Below are positions 8,074 to 16,174 of a DNA stretch of 26,141 bases, piece by piece (position 1 is the first letter of the stretch; every line of letters begins with the position of its first letter). The translations under genes were made by a program, and so were the position numbers. Origin of the DNA: Candidatus Rifleibacteriota bacterium (lineage in GTDB: Bacteria > Riflebacteria > Ozemobacteria > Ozemobacterales > Ozemobacteraceae); assembly GCA_029560455.1 (NCBI GenBank), contig JAKQKW010000384.1, positions 1 to 26,141 of the forward strand, written 5' to 3'. The notes under the pieces were generated by a model. That model saw only the letters and a list, made by a program, of their open reading frames with translations, was not told the DNA's origin and made no database searches.

Positions 8074-9156
8074 TTAATCTTCTTCTTCCTCTTCTGCAAG
8101 CTCGTCATAAGCGGGGTTGACGTTGGTCGGAACCGGAAGCGAAGAACCGGTACTTGTATCGAACATCAGTCTGATACCGGCAGCGGCAGCTTCGCCACCA
8201 GGAATAACGACCATGCGCCGCATTTTTTCGATAACCAGTTTTTGAACTTTAGCTGTCATTTCGAGTCTTATCTCGTCAGGGTTATTCTGCCATGCGGTCA
8301 GCATTTGCTTGAATCTGCCGGCATTGGCAGTTGCCTCGGCAACAATGGTCTGGTGATAAGAGCGGGCTTTGTTAACCATTTCGCCGGCGTTTCCACGGGC
8401 CTTTGGCAGTTTTTCTTCGCTGAGGCTACGGGCATCGTTGATAAAATTGTGACGGTTGATAAAGGCCGAGTTGACCTCTTCGAAGTCTCTCTTGAGATAG
8501 GTGGGTGGCGCTATTTCTTCGATTTCGAGTGAAACCACCGATAGACCGGTCTGAATTTTGTCGAGCTGGTTCTGAACCCGTTCTTTAACCTGGGTTGACA
8601 GTTCTTTTTTGCTCTCTGAGAGCAGCCCGTCAATCGGGAATCCGGCGGCGACCCTTGTCATTTCTGCGACCGTGAGATCGTGCACGAGCGAGCTGAAGGT
8701 GTTATATGACGCTGAAAAGCCGAATACAGCCTTGATTGGGTCGCTGATCTGGTATTTAACCAGTATGCTGGCCTGAAAAATATTGGCATCGCCGCTGACG
8801 CAGTAACCTTCGTTCAGCGGGTCAATCGTGCGATAGTCAGCCTCTTCCTTTTTTTCGACGGCGGCCAGTTCCCTGATTTTTATCTGCTGAATCTGCTTCA
8901 CCGGAATTCGCAGCACTTCGTCAAATGGCTTTGGAAGGGCGAGAACCCAGCCTGGGTTGAGAACCTGGTCTACCGGTGTGCTGCCATGCAGTTTGCCCAT
9001 TCTGAGAATCAGGCCGATTTCGTCGGGTTTGATCAGCGTCAGTCCTGAGAGGCAGTAGCCGATAAAAACCAGCGCCATGACCACTTTCAGCATGGTCATG
9101 AAGTCGCCGATGGTTTTTATCAGCGGGCTGATTGTGCGGGTTTTATCAGTTGCCAT
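8074..9156 (-). CDS. hflK: HflK-like SPFH/prohibitin-domain membrane protein
   Basis: This 360-aa protein has one N-terminal membrane helix (about 20-42), an SPFH domain beginning LTLIKPDEIGLILRMGKL, and a long helical stalk through about residue 310, rich in Ala, Glu and Lys. It has an acidic C-terminal tail (ELAEEEEED). In the family, HflK and HflC co-assemble as a large ring or cage on the periplasmic side that encloses FtsH. Here no ftsH is visible, so the partner is unknown. The start overlaps the HflC-like gene by 11 bases and the stop abuts the metal ATPase start, which ties all three proteins to one mRNA. The Gly/Pro-rich N-terminal extension of E. coli HflK is missing. Confidence 0.88.
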   Translation of the reverse strand: MATDKTRTISPLIKTIGDFMTMLKVVMALVFIGYCLSGLTLIKPDEIGLILRMGKLHGSTPVDQVLNPGWVLALPKPFDEVLRIPVKQIQQIKIRELAAVEKKEEADYRTIDPLNEGYCVSGDANIFQASILVKYQISDPIKAVFGFSASYNTFSSLVHDLTVAEMTRVAAGFPIDGLLSESKKELSTQVKERVQNQLDKIQTGLSVVSLEIEEIAPPTYLKRDFEEVNSAFINRHNFINDARSLSEEKLPKARGNAGEMVNKARSYHQTIVAEATANAGRFKQMLTAWQNNPDEIRLEMTAKVQKLVIEKMRRMVVIPGGEAAAAGIRLMFDTSTGSSLPVPTNVNPAYDELAEEEEED

Positions 9157-10036
9157 TGCTCGGGTTTCCGTTCAGGGCATCGAATGGGGCCTGATCGCTG
9201 CGCAGAATGAATACGGCGTTTTCATTGACCATCTTTTCGAGCGCTTCGAGCGAGCGGCTGAACTTGTAAAATTCCCGGCCCTTTTTGTGGGCCTCGGCAT
9301 AAATCTCGGCAGCTTCGCGGTCGGCTTTGCCTTTGATTTCGGCCGAGGTTTTTACCGCTTCGGCGTTGATACGGGCAATTTCGAGGTCGGTTTCTGAGAG
9401 AATTATGGCTGCTTCCATGCGGCCTTCGGCGCGGTATTTGGCAGCATACTGACCCCTTTCAGCACGCATCTGGCTGAAAATCGCCTTGATATTGTTTTCT
9501 GGGTAAGCAAGACGCTTGACGCCGAGACTGACGATTTCGACGCCAAAGCTTTCGCGGGCCTTTTCCCTGACCGATTCGAGAATTTTATTTTCGATTTCAG
9601 CAAGTTTGAGCTGTGCCGGGTCGGTAGATACCAGATTTGCGAGGTCGTAATTGCCGAGAACGTTATTTTTTGAGCTTGATACCAGCCCTTCGATTTTGTC
9701 TTCAGCGTTGGCCATGGTTCCGACCGATTGCAGAAAGGTGAGGGGCTGTTGAATACGCCAGACGATGTAGGTGAGCAGAATTATCGCCTTTTTATCGCGG
9801 GTCAGGGTCTGGGTGAAGCGGGTGTTGTAAATGCGGTTGCGACAGTCGAACAGATAGAAGTTGTCGACCGGCCATGGCCATTTAAGATGTGCGCCCGCGG
9901 TTTCGATAATGCGGTCAGGTTTGCCGAGATGGGCAACCACGGCTTTGAAGCCTTCAGGAAGTGGCAGAATGAAAGCCTTGTAAGAAACGAGGGCCAGAAG
10001 CAGTATTGCGAGAAGCAGCCTCAGCCAGAATTGCAT
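9146..10036 (-). CDS. hflC: HflC-like SPFH-domain membrane protein
   Basis: This 296-aa protein begins with a single membrane helix (about 5-25), followed by an SPFH domain whose start (VVAHLGKPDRIIETAGAHLK) is HflC-like. The signature block MRAERGQYAAKYRAEG (about 194-209) and a long Ala/Glu-rich helix (to about 260) match HflC closely, and the length is typical (about 290-330 aa). The start is well supported by AAGGTG spaced 6-7 bases from ATG 10036. It lies 13 bases after a third, larger SPFH gene and overlaps the HflK-like gene. It should form a hetero-oligomeric membrane scaffold with its neighbours; control of FtsH proteolysis is the known role of the family but is not shown here. Confidence 0.93.
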   Translation of the reverse strand: MQFWLRLLLAILLLALVSYKAFILPLPEGFKAVVAHLGKPDRIIETAGAHLKWPWPVDNFYLFDCRNRIYNTRFTQTLTRDKKAIILLTYIVWRIQQPLTFLQSVGTMANAEDKIEGLVSSSKNNVLGNYDLANLVSTDPAQLKLAEIENKILESVREKARESFGVEIVSLGVKRLAYPENNIKAIFSQMRAERGQYAAKYRAEGRMEAAIILSETDLEIARINAEAVKTSAEIKGKADREAAEIYAEAHKKGREFYKFSRSLEALEKMVNENAVFILRSDQAPFDALNGNPSNGN

Positions 10037-10049
10037 ATAATCACCTTCT

Positions 10050-11753
10050 TTACCATGTTTGCAGATTCAGATACAGCTTGTCGTTGCTGCGCATGAGAGT
10101 TTTGTCGATAACGTAAAATGGTTTGCCGCCCAGAAGCTGCTGCAGGCGGTCGAGACGCAGCCTGAACTTTTCGAGATCGGGTTCGGCTTCAAAGGCGACG
10201 GAGCGGCTTGAAAACGAAGAAGCGTCGCCAACCGCTTTGGCAACAGTGTTGGCCGCGTAGCTGCGGGCTTCGAATTCTTTGCTGTGGGCATTTGCTTTGC
10301 TCATGAACATTTTGTGAGTGTTTTCGGTATTTGCCTTTAATACGTAGGTCAATTTGTCTGTCTGGGCACTGATGACATCTTCGTATGCTTCGGCAACTTC
10401 GATTGGCGGGTGCATGGCGAGAAACACCACTTCGACGATGGCGGCTCCAAGACCGACTGTGTCGAGTTCGGCCTGAATGTTTGTGCGCAGCTGGTCGGCA
10501 AGAATTCTGCGGTCGCGCGTGATGATTTCGTCGAACCCGGCCGAGACGGTTTCACGGGTCAGATGACGGTAGGCGGTGGCGCTGATGAATTCTTCTGGGT
10601 TCTGCATGCTGGTGACGTATCTGAAAAGATCGTCAACCCGAAAGAGAATCTGACAGTCGATCGCGATGATTTCGACACCGTTGCCGACGATCAGGTGAAA
10701 ATAGTTCGTTGCATGTGACTTTGCCCAGATGATGTTTTTCTGTTTCGGGTCGGGTTCGAAACCGATATTGAGAGTGCGAATCTGGTGCGGTCGGTGCAGC
10801 TCAACGGTCGCGAATGGCCATGGCAACTTGAAATGCAGGCCGGGCCCGGCGGCATTGCTGCCGGCTATTTTGCCGAAATGCCTGAAAATCGCCTGCTGAT
10901 CGGCCGGAACGATGACAATTGCCGAAGTGAGCCAGACGGCAAGAAAGGCAGTTATGAGAACCGGTTCGAAGATGCGCAGACCGAAAGCGACGATCTCAGA
11001 CCGTGATACGTCAATTCCCGAAATAGTTTCAATGCTGCGTATGAGGCTCTTTTTAACCGTGTCTTCTGCGGCAAAGAAGTTGATGAAAAACGGAACCGGC
11101 AGTTCGGTCTGATTGTCACCGGCAAAAGCCTGGCGCAGACTGCGACTGGCGGCGGTCAAAATTTCGGCGCTCAGCAGTGCCATACTGATAAATACCGAGA
11201 AGAAGCCATAGTCAATGTAAGTATTCAAAACATCGCTTTCAGCTTCCGGCAGATATGAAGTCAGCAGAAAAACTGCGAAGATGAGCGACTGATAGCCGCT
11301 TAAATAACCAAGCCCTCGATACCAGCGGGCGGCTGTATCCGGGTTTTCATGTATCTGCAGAGTTCTGACCGCAAAAACTGCATAAAAGACCAGGAGCAGA
11401 TGAACTGCCAGGTAGAAAAAGCGAAAATTGAAAGAATCGTAAACCGTCAGATTGAAACCGAGCGAAAGCCAGTAAATCTGGTAAAGCAGCAGACAGCAAA
11501 GACCTGCAACCGCCAGTGCGCCGGTGATGCGCAAGATTTTGCCGGTCTGAATGCGGCTGAAACCTCGTCGCATAAGGAGATTCTGCAGCCAGCAATTATC
11601 ACCAGTCAGCTGCCGGCAGAGAGTGTTGAAATATTGACTGCCAACCAGCAGAGCCAGAAAAAGCAGGGTGCCGGCCAGCTTGTCGAGACCGGTAAAAATA
11701 CCGGCCAGGGCCGAAAGCAGAATGACGCCGGTTGTGATATCGAGCAGGCTCAT
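10050..11753 (-). CDS. Polytopic membrane protein with C-terminal SPFH domain (HflK-like)
   Basis: This 567-aa protein combines about six or seven membrane helices in its first 280 residues (near 5-25, 28-42, 73-95, 108-130, 150-172, 183-205 and 258-282) with a C-terminal SPFH domain. The SPFH part starts at VPADQQAIFRHFGKI and includes GPGLHFKLPWPF. It ends in a helical stalk and a segment (GKPFYVIDKTLM) that resembles the HflK C-terminus. Ordinary HflK has one helix, so the polytopic front is an unusual fusion or extension. It heads three consecutive SPFH genes, with only 13 bases to the HflC-like gene. It may act as the membrane base of a mixed SPFH assembly; that is inference from architecture and context. 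The start lacks a strong ribosome-binding site. Confidence 0.88.
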   Translation of the reverse strand: MSLLDITTGVILLSALAGIFTGLDKLAGTLLFLALLVGSQYFNTLCRQLTGDNCWLQNLLMRRGFSRIQTGKILRITGALAVAGLCCLLLYQIYWLSLGFNLTVYDSFNFRFFYLAVHLLLVFYAVFAVRTLQIHENPDTAARWYRGLGYLSGYQSLIFAVFLLTSYLPEAESDVLNTYIDYGFFSVFISMALLSAEILTAASRSLRQAFAGDNQTELPVPFFINFFAAEDTVKKSLIRSIETISGIDVSRSEIVAFGLRIFEPVLITAFLAVWLTSAIVIVPADQQAIFRHFGKIAGSNAAGPGLHFKLPWPFATVELHRPHQIRTLNIGFEPDPKQKNIIWAKSHATNYFHLIVGNGVEIIAIDCQILFRVDDLFRYVTSMQNPEEFISATAYRHLTRETVSAGFDEIITRDRRILADQLRTNIQAELDTVGLGAAIVEVVFLAMHPPIEVAEAYEDVISAQTDKLTYVLKANTENTHKMFMSKANAHSKEFEARSYAANTVAKAVGDASSFSSRSVAFEAEPDLEKFRLRLDRLQQLLGGKPFYVIDKTLMRSNDKLYLNLQTW

Positions 11754-11798
11754 GCTGCGAGTCTATCACACAATCGGTCTGCCACAAATAACTATTGC

Positions 11799-12404
11799 TT
11801 AAAGACCGGTCGACTGGGGGAGCTTGAGCATGTCTTCGTGAACTTTGCGCTTAACATCGTCGGGCAGTCGAGATTCATATTCAGAAATGATTTCAATGCC
11901 GTCGTGGTGCAGCTTTTCAGCTTCGGCAAACATTGATTTGATTTTGCCGAGGGTGGCGGTCAGTTCGTTGTTGAGATTCGTTTCGATGTCTTTCCATTTG
12001 GCATTCAGGGCCTGATTCAGCTTCTGATTGTGGTCGAGAAGCTTCATGATCAGGTGCTGCGGGCTGCCCTGCGACGCGCCTTCGTATTTGGCGAATTTGA
12101 TTTCGAGTTCCTTTTTCCAGCTCTGCAGGGCTTCGAGATCGTTTACCAGATCCTGAATTTCTTTGTCTTTATCGTCGAGTTTGCGCAGATAATGCTCTTC
12201 GAGCCTCTTGGTCTGCTTGAAGCTGTCTTCTGAAAGGGTGGCTCTGACCGATTCATACTCATGTTTATTCGAAGCGATCAGTTGCTCGTATTTTTCTTTA
12301 ATCAGGGCGATTTCGCGATTTTTGAAGAAAATTACAAACTTGCCGCCAATGGCGAACAGGGCGGTGATGATAAGAATCAGACCGATCATCTGCAGGGGTT
12401 CCAT
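11799..12404 (-). CDS. Membrane-anchored coiled-coil protein
   Basis: This 201-aa protein has one N-terminal membrane helix (about 5-27, IGLILIITALFAIGGKFVIFF), then a long charged coiled coil (about 30-110, heptad-like Leu/Ile spacing with many Lys and Glu). A second helical part (about 115-185) ends in a short SRLPDDVKRKVHEDML segment. GGAG lies eight bases before ATG 12404. It has no cysteines and no catalytic motif. It sits between the DUF4097 gene (44-base gap) and the polytopic SPFH gene (45-base gap) on the same strand, so it is probably a structural partner of the SPFH assembly. I do not recognise a named family. Confidence 0.82.
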   Translation of the reverse strand: MEPLQMIGLILIITALFAIGGKFVIFFKNREIALIKEKYEQLIASNKHEYESVRATLSEDSFKQTKRLEEHYLRKLDDKDKEIQDLVNDLEALQSWKKELEIKFAKYEGASQGSPQHLIMKLLDHNQKLNQALNAKWKDIETNLNNELTATLGKIKSMFAEAEKLHHDGIEIISEYESRLPDDVKRKVHEDMLKLPQSTGL

Positions 12405-12448
12405 GGTTTATGCTCCGTTTAAATGCCGTTATTTAAAAGAAAATTGTC

Positions 12449-13657
12449 TCAGGTGAACTGAATGTCGCCGCTTACTGATTCAGCTTTGAACTCGGCACCG
12501 CTGCTGCCTGATTTGAGAGTTGTGCCCTGGTTGTTCATTGGTGTGGCGTCGCCTTTCCAGTCTAATACGACGTCGCCACTGCGGGTAGTGGCTTCAACGA
12601 CTTTCCAGGGACCACTCATCTTTTCGACGATGATGTCGCCAGAGGTGGTGACGAGCTTAACATTAGTGCTTTCAGAAATGCTGCCTTCGGTAAGCATGAT
12701 ATCGCCAGAAACCGAGTTGATTCTGAGTTCTTCGATGCGCGAGTCGCGAACCAGGAAATCGCCGGAAGTCGATTTGATTTCCATTGCGATTTCGCCACCC
12801 TCAATCTGAACCGCACCGCTTACAGTTTCGATGCGCGATTGTTTGAGATTGGCGCCCTGAACACGAATATTCCCGCTGACAGTGTTGAGATCACCAATTT
12901 TGAAGTTCCCGCGGATTCTGACAGCTCCGGAAACGGTTTTACAGGTTATGTGCATGTCGGCCGGAAGGGTGATTTCCATGTCGATGGCGGCTTTTACCGG
13001 CTGGGCACGGTCGAAACCGATGATGAGTTTGTAACCGTCGACTTCGATGCCATAGCGCGAGAACCACTGGGCCGGCTGATATTCGCCCAGGGTTGCCTTG
13101 CTGACCTGGCCGTTGATGTGCATTTTAAATTCACTGCCTTCGTGAATGCGGATTTCGCCAAACACGTTTTCAATTATGAAAGTGTCGCAGCCCTGAGTGC
13201 CTTCAGGCGGTGTAACGACAAAATCAACCGGAACCCCGTCTGATGGCTCGCCTTTGACATTGCCCAGTTCGTTGGCCATGCTGCCGACGACTTCCTGCAT
13301 CCAGTTGCCGAATTCTTTCATTTTATCTTTGAATTCACGCCGGCGCGGTTCAGCTTTTTTTATGGCCTGCTGCACTGTCTGTTGCACTGTCTGAGCAAGA
13401 TTGCGCAGGTCAAAGCCAAGTTTGGTGGCGTTCAGGAAGGGATTGAACGGGTCGTCGTCGCGTTCGCGGCCCCGTTCAGAATTTTCTTCACTTCTTGCAT
13501 ACTGGTCGTTCTCGCGATTCTGCTGGCGGGTTTCGCCTTTGGTTTCTTCGCGGGGCGCTTCTTTTTCGTTAATTGCTGCAAGCAGCTTTTCGGATTCTTC
13601 AACCGTGATTTTGCCTTCTGCGAGCATATTCAAAATCATTTTTCTGGCGTCAGACAT
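12449..13657 (-). CDS. DUF4097-family protein with SHOCT-like N-terminal domain
   Basis: The protein is 402 aa from ATG 13657, chosen because GGAGG (13663-13667) precedes it at good spacing; longer in-frame starts to 13732 have none and overlap the promoter. Residues 1-33 (ARKMILNMLAEGKITVEESEKLLAAI) form the short helical SHOCT-like domain found at the front of YvlB-type proteins. A charged linker and an amphipathic helix (about 70-125) follow. From about 240 to the end, roughly nine repeats of about 20 residues each carry an SG-D/N/A-hydrophobic core (TVSGAV, TVSGNI, STSGDF, SVSGDI, TTSGDI, TRSGDV and so on), the beta-solenoid pattern of DUF4097. No signal peptide is visible. In Bacillus, related proteins sit in LiaR/sigmaW-type envelope-stress loci. 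It leads the six-gene run ending in the metal ATPase. Confidence 0.9.
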   Translation of the reverse strand: MSDARKMILNMLAEGKITVEESEKLLAAINEKEAPREETKGETRQQNRENDQYARSEENSERGRERDDDPFNPFLNATKLGFDLRNLAQTVQQTVQQAIKKAEPRRREFKDKMKEFGNWMQEVVGSMANELGNVKGEPSDGVPVDFVVTPPEGTQGCDTFIIENVFGEIRIHEGSEFKMHINGQVSKATLGEYQPAQWFSRYGIEVDGYKLIIGFDRAQPVKAAIDMEITLPADMHITCKTVSGAVRIRGNFKIGDLNTVSGNIRVQGANLKQSRIETVSGAVQIEGGEIAMEIKSTSGDFLVRDSRIEELRINSVSGDIMLTEGSISESTNVKLVTTSGDIIVEKMSGPWKVVEATTRSGDVVLDWKGDATPMNNQGTTLKSGSSGAEFKAESVSGDIQFT

Positions 13658-13702
13658 GTGTTCCTCCATGTGCTTACAGTTTTCTCTCAAACAAGCTCCA
13701 TA

Positions 13703-13732
13703 ATGATATACCGGCCGTCTGTTAAACTGCAA
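13703..13732 (-). promoter_or_regulatory. Sigma70-type promoter of the DUF4097-SPFH-ATPase operon
   Basis: On the minus strand, TTGCAG (13732-13727), an 18-base spacer and TATCAT (13708-13703) give a plausible promoter. Transcription would start near 13696, leaving a leader of about 39 bases that ends in the GGAGG site. Confidence 0.65.
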
Positions 13733-13746
13733 GCACCCGACACTTT

Positions 13747-13777
13747 AATCAGGGAAAACGTATTAAGCTTCCTGATT
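13747..13777. repeat. Inverted repeat overlapping the shared promoter element
   Basis: AATCAGG (13747-13753) and CCTGATT (13771-13777) are perfect inverted arms, and pairing of the adjacent AA and TT extends the stem past one bulged G. No T-run follows, so it is not a convincing terminator. It encloses the 18-bp element shared with the pilus operon, so it may be part of an operator. Confidence 0.4.
13753..13770 (-). promoter_or_regulatory. Upstream element shared with the pilus-ATPase operon (copy 1)
   Basis: Minus-strand AAGCTTAATACGTTTTCC matches 16 of 18 bases of the sequence at 23265-23282. Both copies end exactly 20 bases upstream of the -35 hexamer of their promoters. It is a candidate activator or repressor site; the cognate protein is unknown. 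Confidence 0.5.
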
Positions 13778-13813
13778 CAGTTTCTACGCCCGGAATGACG
13801 AAATCCGGCTTTG

Positions 13814-14635
13814 TTATTCGGGGCTGATATCTATGCCGCATTCTTTCTGCAGGCGCTGACTGACGCAACTGACTGCCGCTTCGGAAACGTCGCAGACCAG
13901 CCAGCGGCGCCCGAGCTTTTGGGCGGCGACCGCAGTTGTGCCACTGCCACAGCAGAAATCGCCGATCAGGTCACCGGGGTTGCTGAGGGCGCTGATAAGC
14001 CGTTGCAGCAGTGCGAGCGGTTTCTGCGTCGGGTAGCCAACCCTTTCATGCGACATCGGGTTGATGATCGGAATATCCCAGACATCGTCAACTGGTGTTC
14101 CTCGCGGATCTGGCAGATATTTGCGGCCGCTTGCCGCGACAATGCCGCCTTTTGCATAGCCGGAAGTAGGTTTGTATGGGACTCTGACGGCGTCAAGGTT
14201 AAAAACCGGTGTTTTGCTGCGACTATACCAGAGAAGGGTATCGTGTTTGCACGAAAATCGGCTTTTTGAACGGCCACCGCCGGTGTAGTGCCAGATGATC
14301 TCGTTGATAAAGCCTCTGCGGCCGAAAATGCCGTCGAGCATTACCCTGGCGTAATGGGCTGCACGGTAGTCGAGATGCAATACCAGACTGCCGTCGGCGC
14401 ATAGCAGCGAAAAAATCGCCTGCAGGCGCTGTTGCAGCCAGGGCAGGTAGCTGTCGAGCTCGCCTTCCCAGCGGTCGTCATAAGCCATGCCTTCGCCGGT
14501 TCCGATCTGTTCGCGCCCGGTTAAAAAAGGCGGGTCGAGGTAGATCAGCCTGAAGGTTTCGGGCGTAAGCAAAGAGGCGACATGCAGCATGTCGCCTCTG
14601 ATGATCCGGCCGTTATTTTCAGCGGCAGTTTCCAA
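13814..14635 (-). CDS. Orphan beta-class DNA methyltransferase (N4-cytosine/N6-adenine)
   Basis: The enzyme is predicted to transfer a methyl group from S-adenosylmethionine to an exocyclic amino group in DNA. Motif IV (LIYLDPPF) comes first, a central target-recognition segment follows, and the SAM-binding motif I ([14 protein letters not shown]) is near the C-terminus, the beta-class order. The TQKP motif ([15 protein letters not shown]) precedes motif I. The start is uncertain. TTG 14635 keeps the conserved RIIRGDM lead-in and overlaps glyQS by 17 bases (273 aa). ATG 14590 would cut just inside that lead-in (258 aa). A frame extending to 14815 is only antisense-free overlap with glyQS and is rejected. 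No restriction endonuclease is adjacent, so it looks like a solitary regulatory or defensive methylase. The target site cannot be read from the sequence. Confidence 0.88.
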   Translation of the reverse strand: METAAENNGRIIRGDMLHVASLLTPETFRLIYLDPPFLTGREQIGTGEGMAYDDRWEGELDSYLPWLQQRLQAIFSLLCADGSLVLHLDYRAAHYARVMLDGIFGRRGFINEIIWHYTGGGRSKSRFSCKHDTLLWYSRSKTPVFNLDAVRVPYKPTSGYAKGGIVAASGRKYLPDPRGTPVDDVWDIPIINPMSHERVGYPTQKPLALLQRLISALSNPGDLIGDFCCGSGTTAVAAQKLGRRWLVCDVSEAAVSCVSQRLQKECGIDISPE

Positions 14636-16001
14636 GTTTTTTTGCCAGATAATCCTGCAGGGCGTCGATCTTGACGCGTTCCTGTGCCATGGTGTCGCGG
14701 TCGCGAACGGTAACCGACTGGTCTTCGAGGGTATCGAAGTCGACTGTGACGCAGAACGGCGTGCCGATTTCGTCCTGACGGCGATAGAGCTTGCCGATAC
14801 CGGCTGTATCATCATAAACGGTGCGCCAGCCGCTCTTTTTCATCAGGGTGTTCTTGATCTGCATTGCGGTGTTGCGGATACCGTCGTGGTTCTTCTTCAG
14901 CGGCAGAACGGCGACCTTGATCGGGGCCAGTTCCGGGTGCAGTCTGAGAACGATGCGCTGGCCATCGTTAACGGTTTCTTCAAAATACGAATCCATGAGA
15001 AACGCCAGAGTGGCGCGGTCGACGCCGGCTGAAGGCTCGACGACGTATGGCAGAATGTGCTGATTGGTTTCGTGGTCGAAGTAGGTCAGCTTATTGACGG
15101 CATGGGTGTTCGGTATTTCGCGGCCGTCGGCGAGTACGAGCTTACCGCCCTTGGTGTGGCAGTTAAGGTCGAAGTCGGTGCGGTTGGCAATGCCTTCAAC
15201 TTCGTCGAACTGCTTGTTTTCGTCTTCTCTTTCAGGGAAAAAGCGGTAGAGCAGGTCGACGGTCGCCTTGGCGTAGTGGGCGAGTTCTTCTGGCTTCTGT
15301 TCGTATTTGCGCAGATTCTCGGGTTTGATGCCGAGCTCGACATACCAGTTAAAGCGGTCTTCGACCCATTTGCTGTGCCATTCATCGTCAGTGCCGGGTT
15401 TTACGAAAAATTCGATTTCCATCTGTTCGAATTCGCGCACTCTGAAGATGAAATTGCGGGGGGTGATTTCATTACGGTATGACTTGCCGATCTGGGCAAT
15501 ACCGAACGGCAGTTTGCGGTTGGTAGAATCGAGAACGTTTTTGAAATTGATGAAAATGCCCTGTGCGGTTTCGGGGCGCAGGTAGGCGATGTTATTTTCT
15601 TCGGCAACCGGGCCAACGGTGGTTTTGAACATCAGATTGAACGGGCGCGGTTCGGTAAGGTCGTGCTTGTCGCCTTCGGCACACTTTTCGTTGTGATCGA
15701 CCTGATCGGCTCTGAATCTCTTTTTGCATTTGCGGCAGTCAACCATCGGGTCAGAGAAGGTTTCTTCGTGACCTGAATATTTGAGAACCAGACGGTTCAT
15801 CAGAATGGCGCAATCGAGGCCTTCCATATCGTCGCGTTCATAGACAACCCGGCGCCACCAGGCTTTTTTAACATTGTTCTTCAGTTCGACGCCGAGGGGG
15901 CCGTAGTCCCAGGTGCCCTGCAGACCACCGTACTGGTCGCTTCCCTGAAAGATGAACCCGCGGCGCTTGCACAAAGAAATGATTTTATCGAGATCTACCA
16001 T
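14619..16001 (-). CDS. glyQS: Glycyl-tRNA synthetase, dimeric class II type
   Basis: This 460-aa enzyme charges tRNA-Gly with glycine using ATP. ATG 16001 is chosen because GGGAGA lies five to six bases upstream; 29 further in-frame codons upstream would run through the promoter. Visible features are the N-terminal [19 protein letters not shown] (about 26-44), a CxxC-type zinc knuckle ([10 protein letters not shown], with a later NEKC), class II motif 2 ([22 protein letters not shown]) and motif 3 ([12 protein letters not shown]). This is the alpha2 form related to eukaryotic/archaeal enzymes and those of Bacteroidetes, Thermus and actinobacteria, not the alpha2beta2 form of E. coli. A 50-base leader leaves no room for a T-box. 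The methyltransferase gene overlaps its end. Confidence 0.96.
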   Translation of the reverse strand: MVDLDKIISLCKRRGFIFQGSDQYGGLQGTWDYGPLGVELKNNVKKAWWRRVVYERDDMEGLDCAILMNRLVLKYSGHEETFSDPMVDCRKCKKRFRADQVDHNEKCAEGDKHDLTEPRPFNLMFKTTVGPVAEENNIAYLRPETAQGIFINFKNVLDSTNRKLPFGIAQIGKSYRNEITPRNFIFRVREFEQMEIEFFVKPGTDDEWHSKWVEDRFNWYVELGIKPENLRKYEQKPEELAHYAKATVDLLYRFFPEREDENKQFDEVEGIANRTDFDLNCHTKGGKLVLADGREIPNTHAVNKLTYFDHETNQHILPYVVEPSAGVDRATLAFLMDSYFEETVNDGQRIVLRLHPELAPIKVAVLPLKKNHDGIRNTAMQIKNTLMKKSGWRTVYDDTAGIGKLYRRQDEIGTPFCVTVDFDTLEDQSVTVRDRDTMAQERVKIDALQDYLAKKLGNCR

Positions 16002-16056
16002 CTGTTTCTCCCGTCGACGACAAAATTTAAGAATTGGCGAAACTGTTTGAGAGGCA

Positions 16057-16085
16057 ATTATAAGCGGCCGCCCGCGAAAAATCAA
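16057..16085 (-). promoter_or_regulatory. Sigma70-type promoter of glyQS
   Basis: Minus-strand TTGATT (16085-16080), a 17-base spacer and perfect TATAAT (16062-16057) form a near-consensus promoter, with a leader of about 50 bases to ATG 16001. Confidence 0.8.
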
Positions 16086-16156
16086 CAATACGCGACTGCC
16101 CGCAGAGCGCCTGCGTGTAAGTCTGACAGCTTAACGATACAAGCTGCGGTGGGAAG

Positions 16157-16165
16157 TGATATAAT
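16157..16165 (+). promoter_or_regulatory. Extended -10 promoter of the LOG gene
   Basis: TG plus one base precedes perfect TATAAT (16160-16165). Spacing predicts a transcript start at about 16172, three bases before ATG 16175. No convincing -35 is seen, as is usual for extended -10 promoters. Confidence 0.6.
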
Positions 16166-16174
16166 CTGGTTATT

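Noticed and set aside
14636..14815. N-terminal extension of the methyltransferase frame to ATG 14815
   Set aside because: It lies entirely inside glyQS in another frame, its residues are Ser/Arg/Pro-rich with no methylase similarity, and motif spacing does not need it.
16002..16056. Possible T-box riboswitch ahead of glyQS
   Set aside because: The leader from the predicted start to ATG is only about 50 bases, with no T-box consensus and no terminator hairpin.
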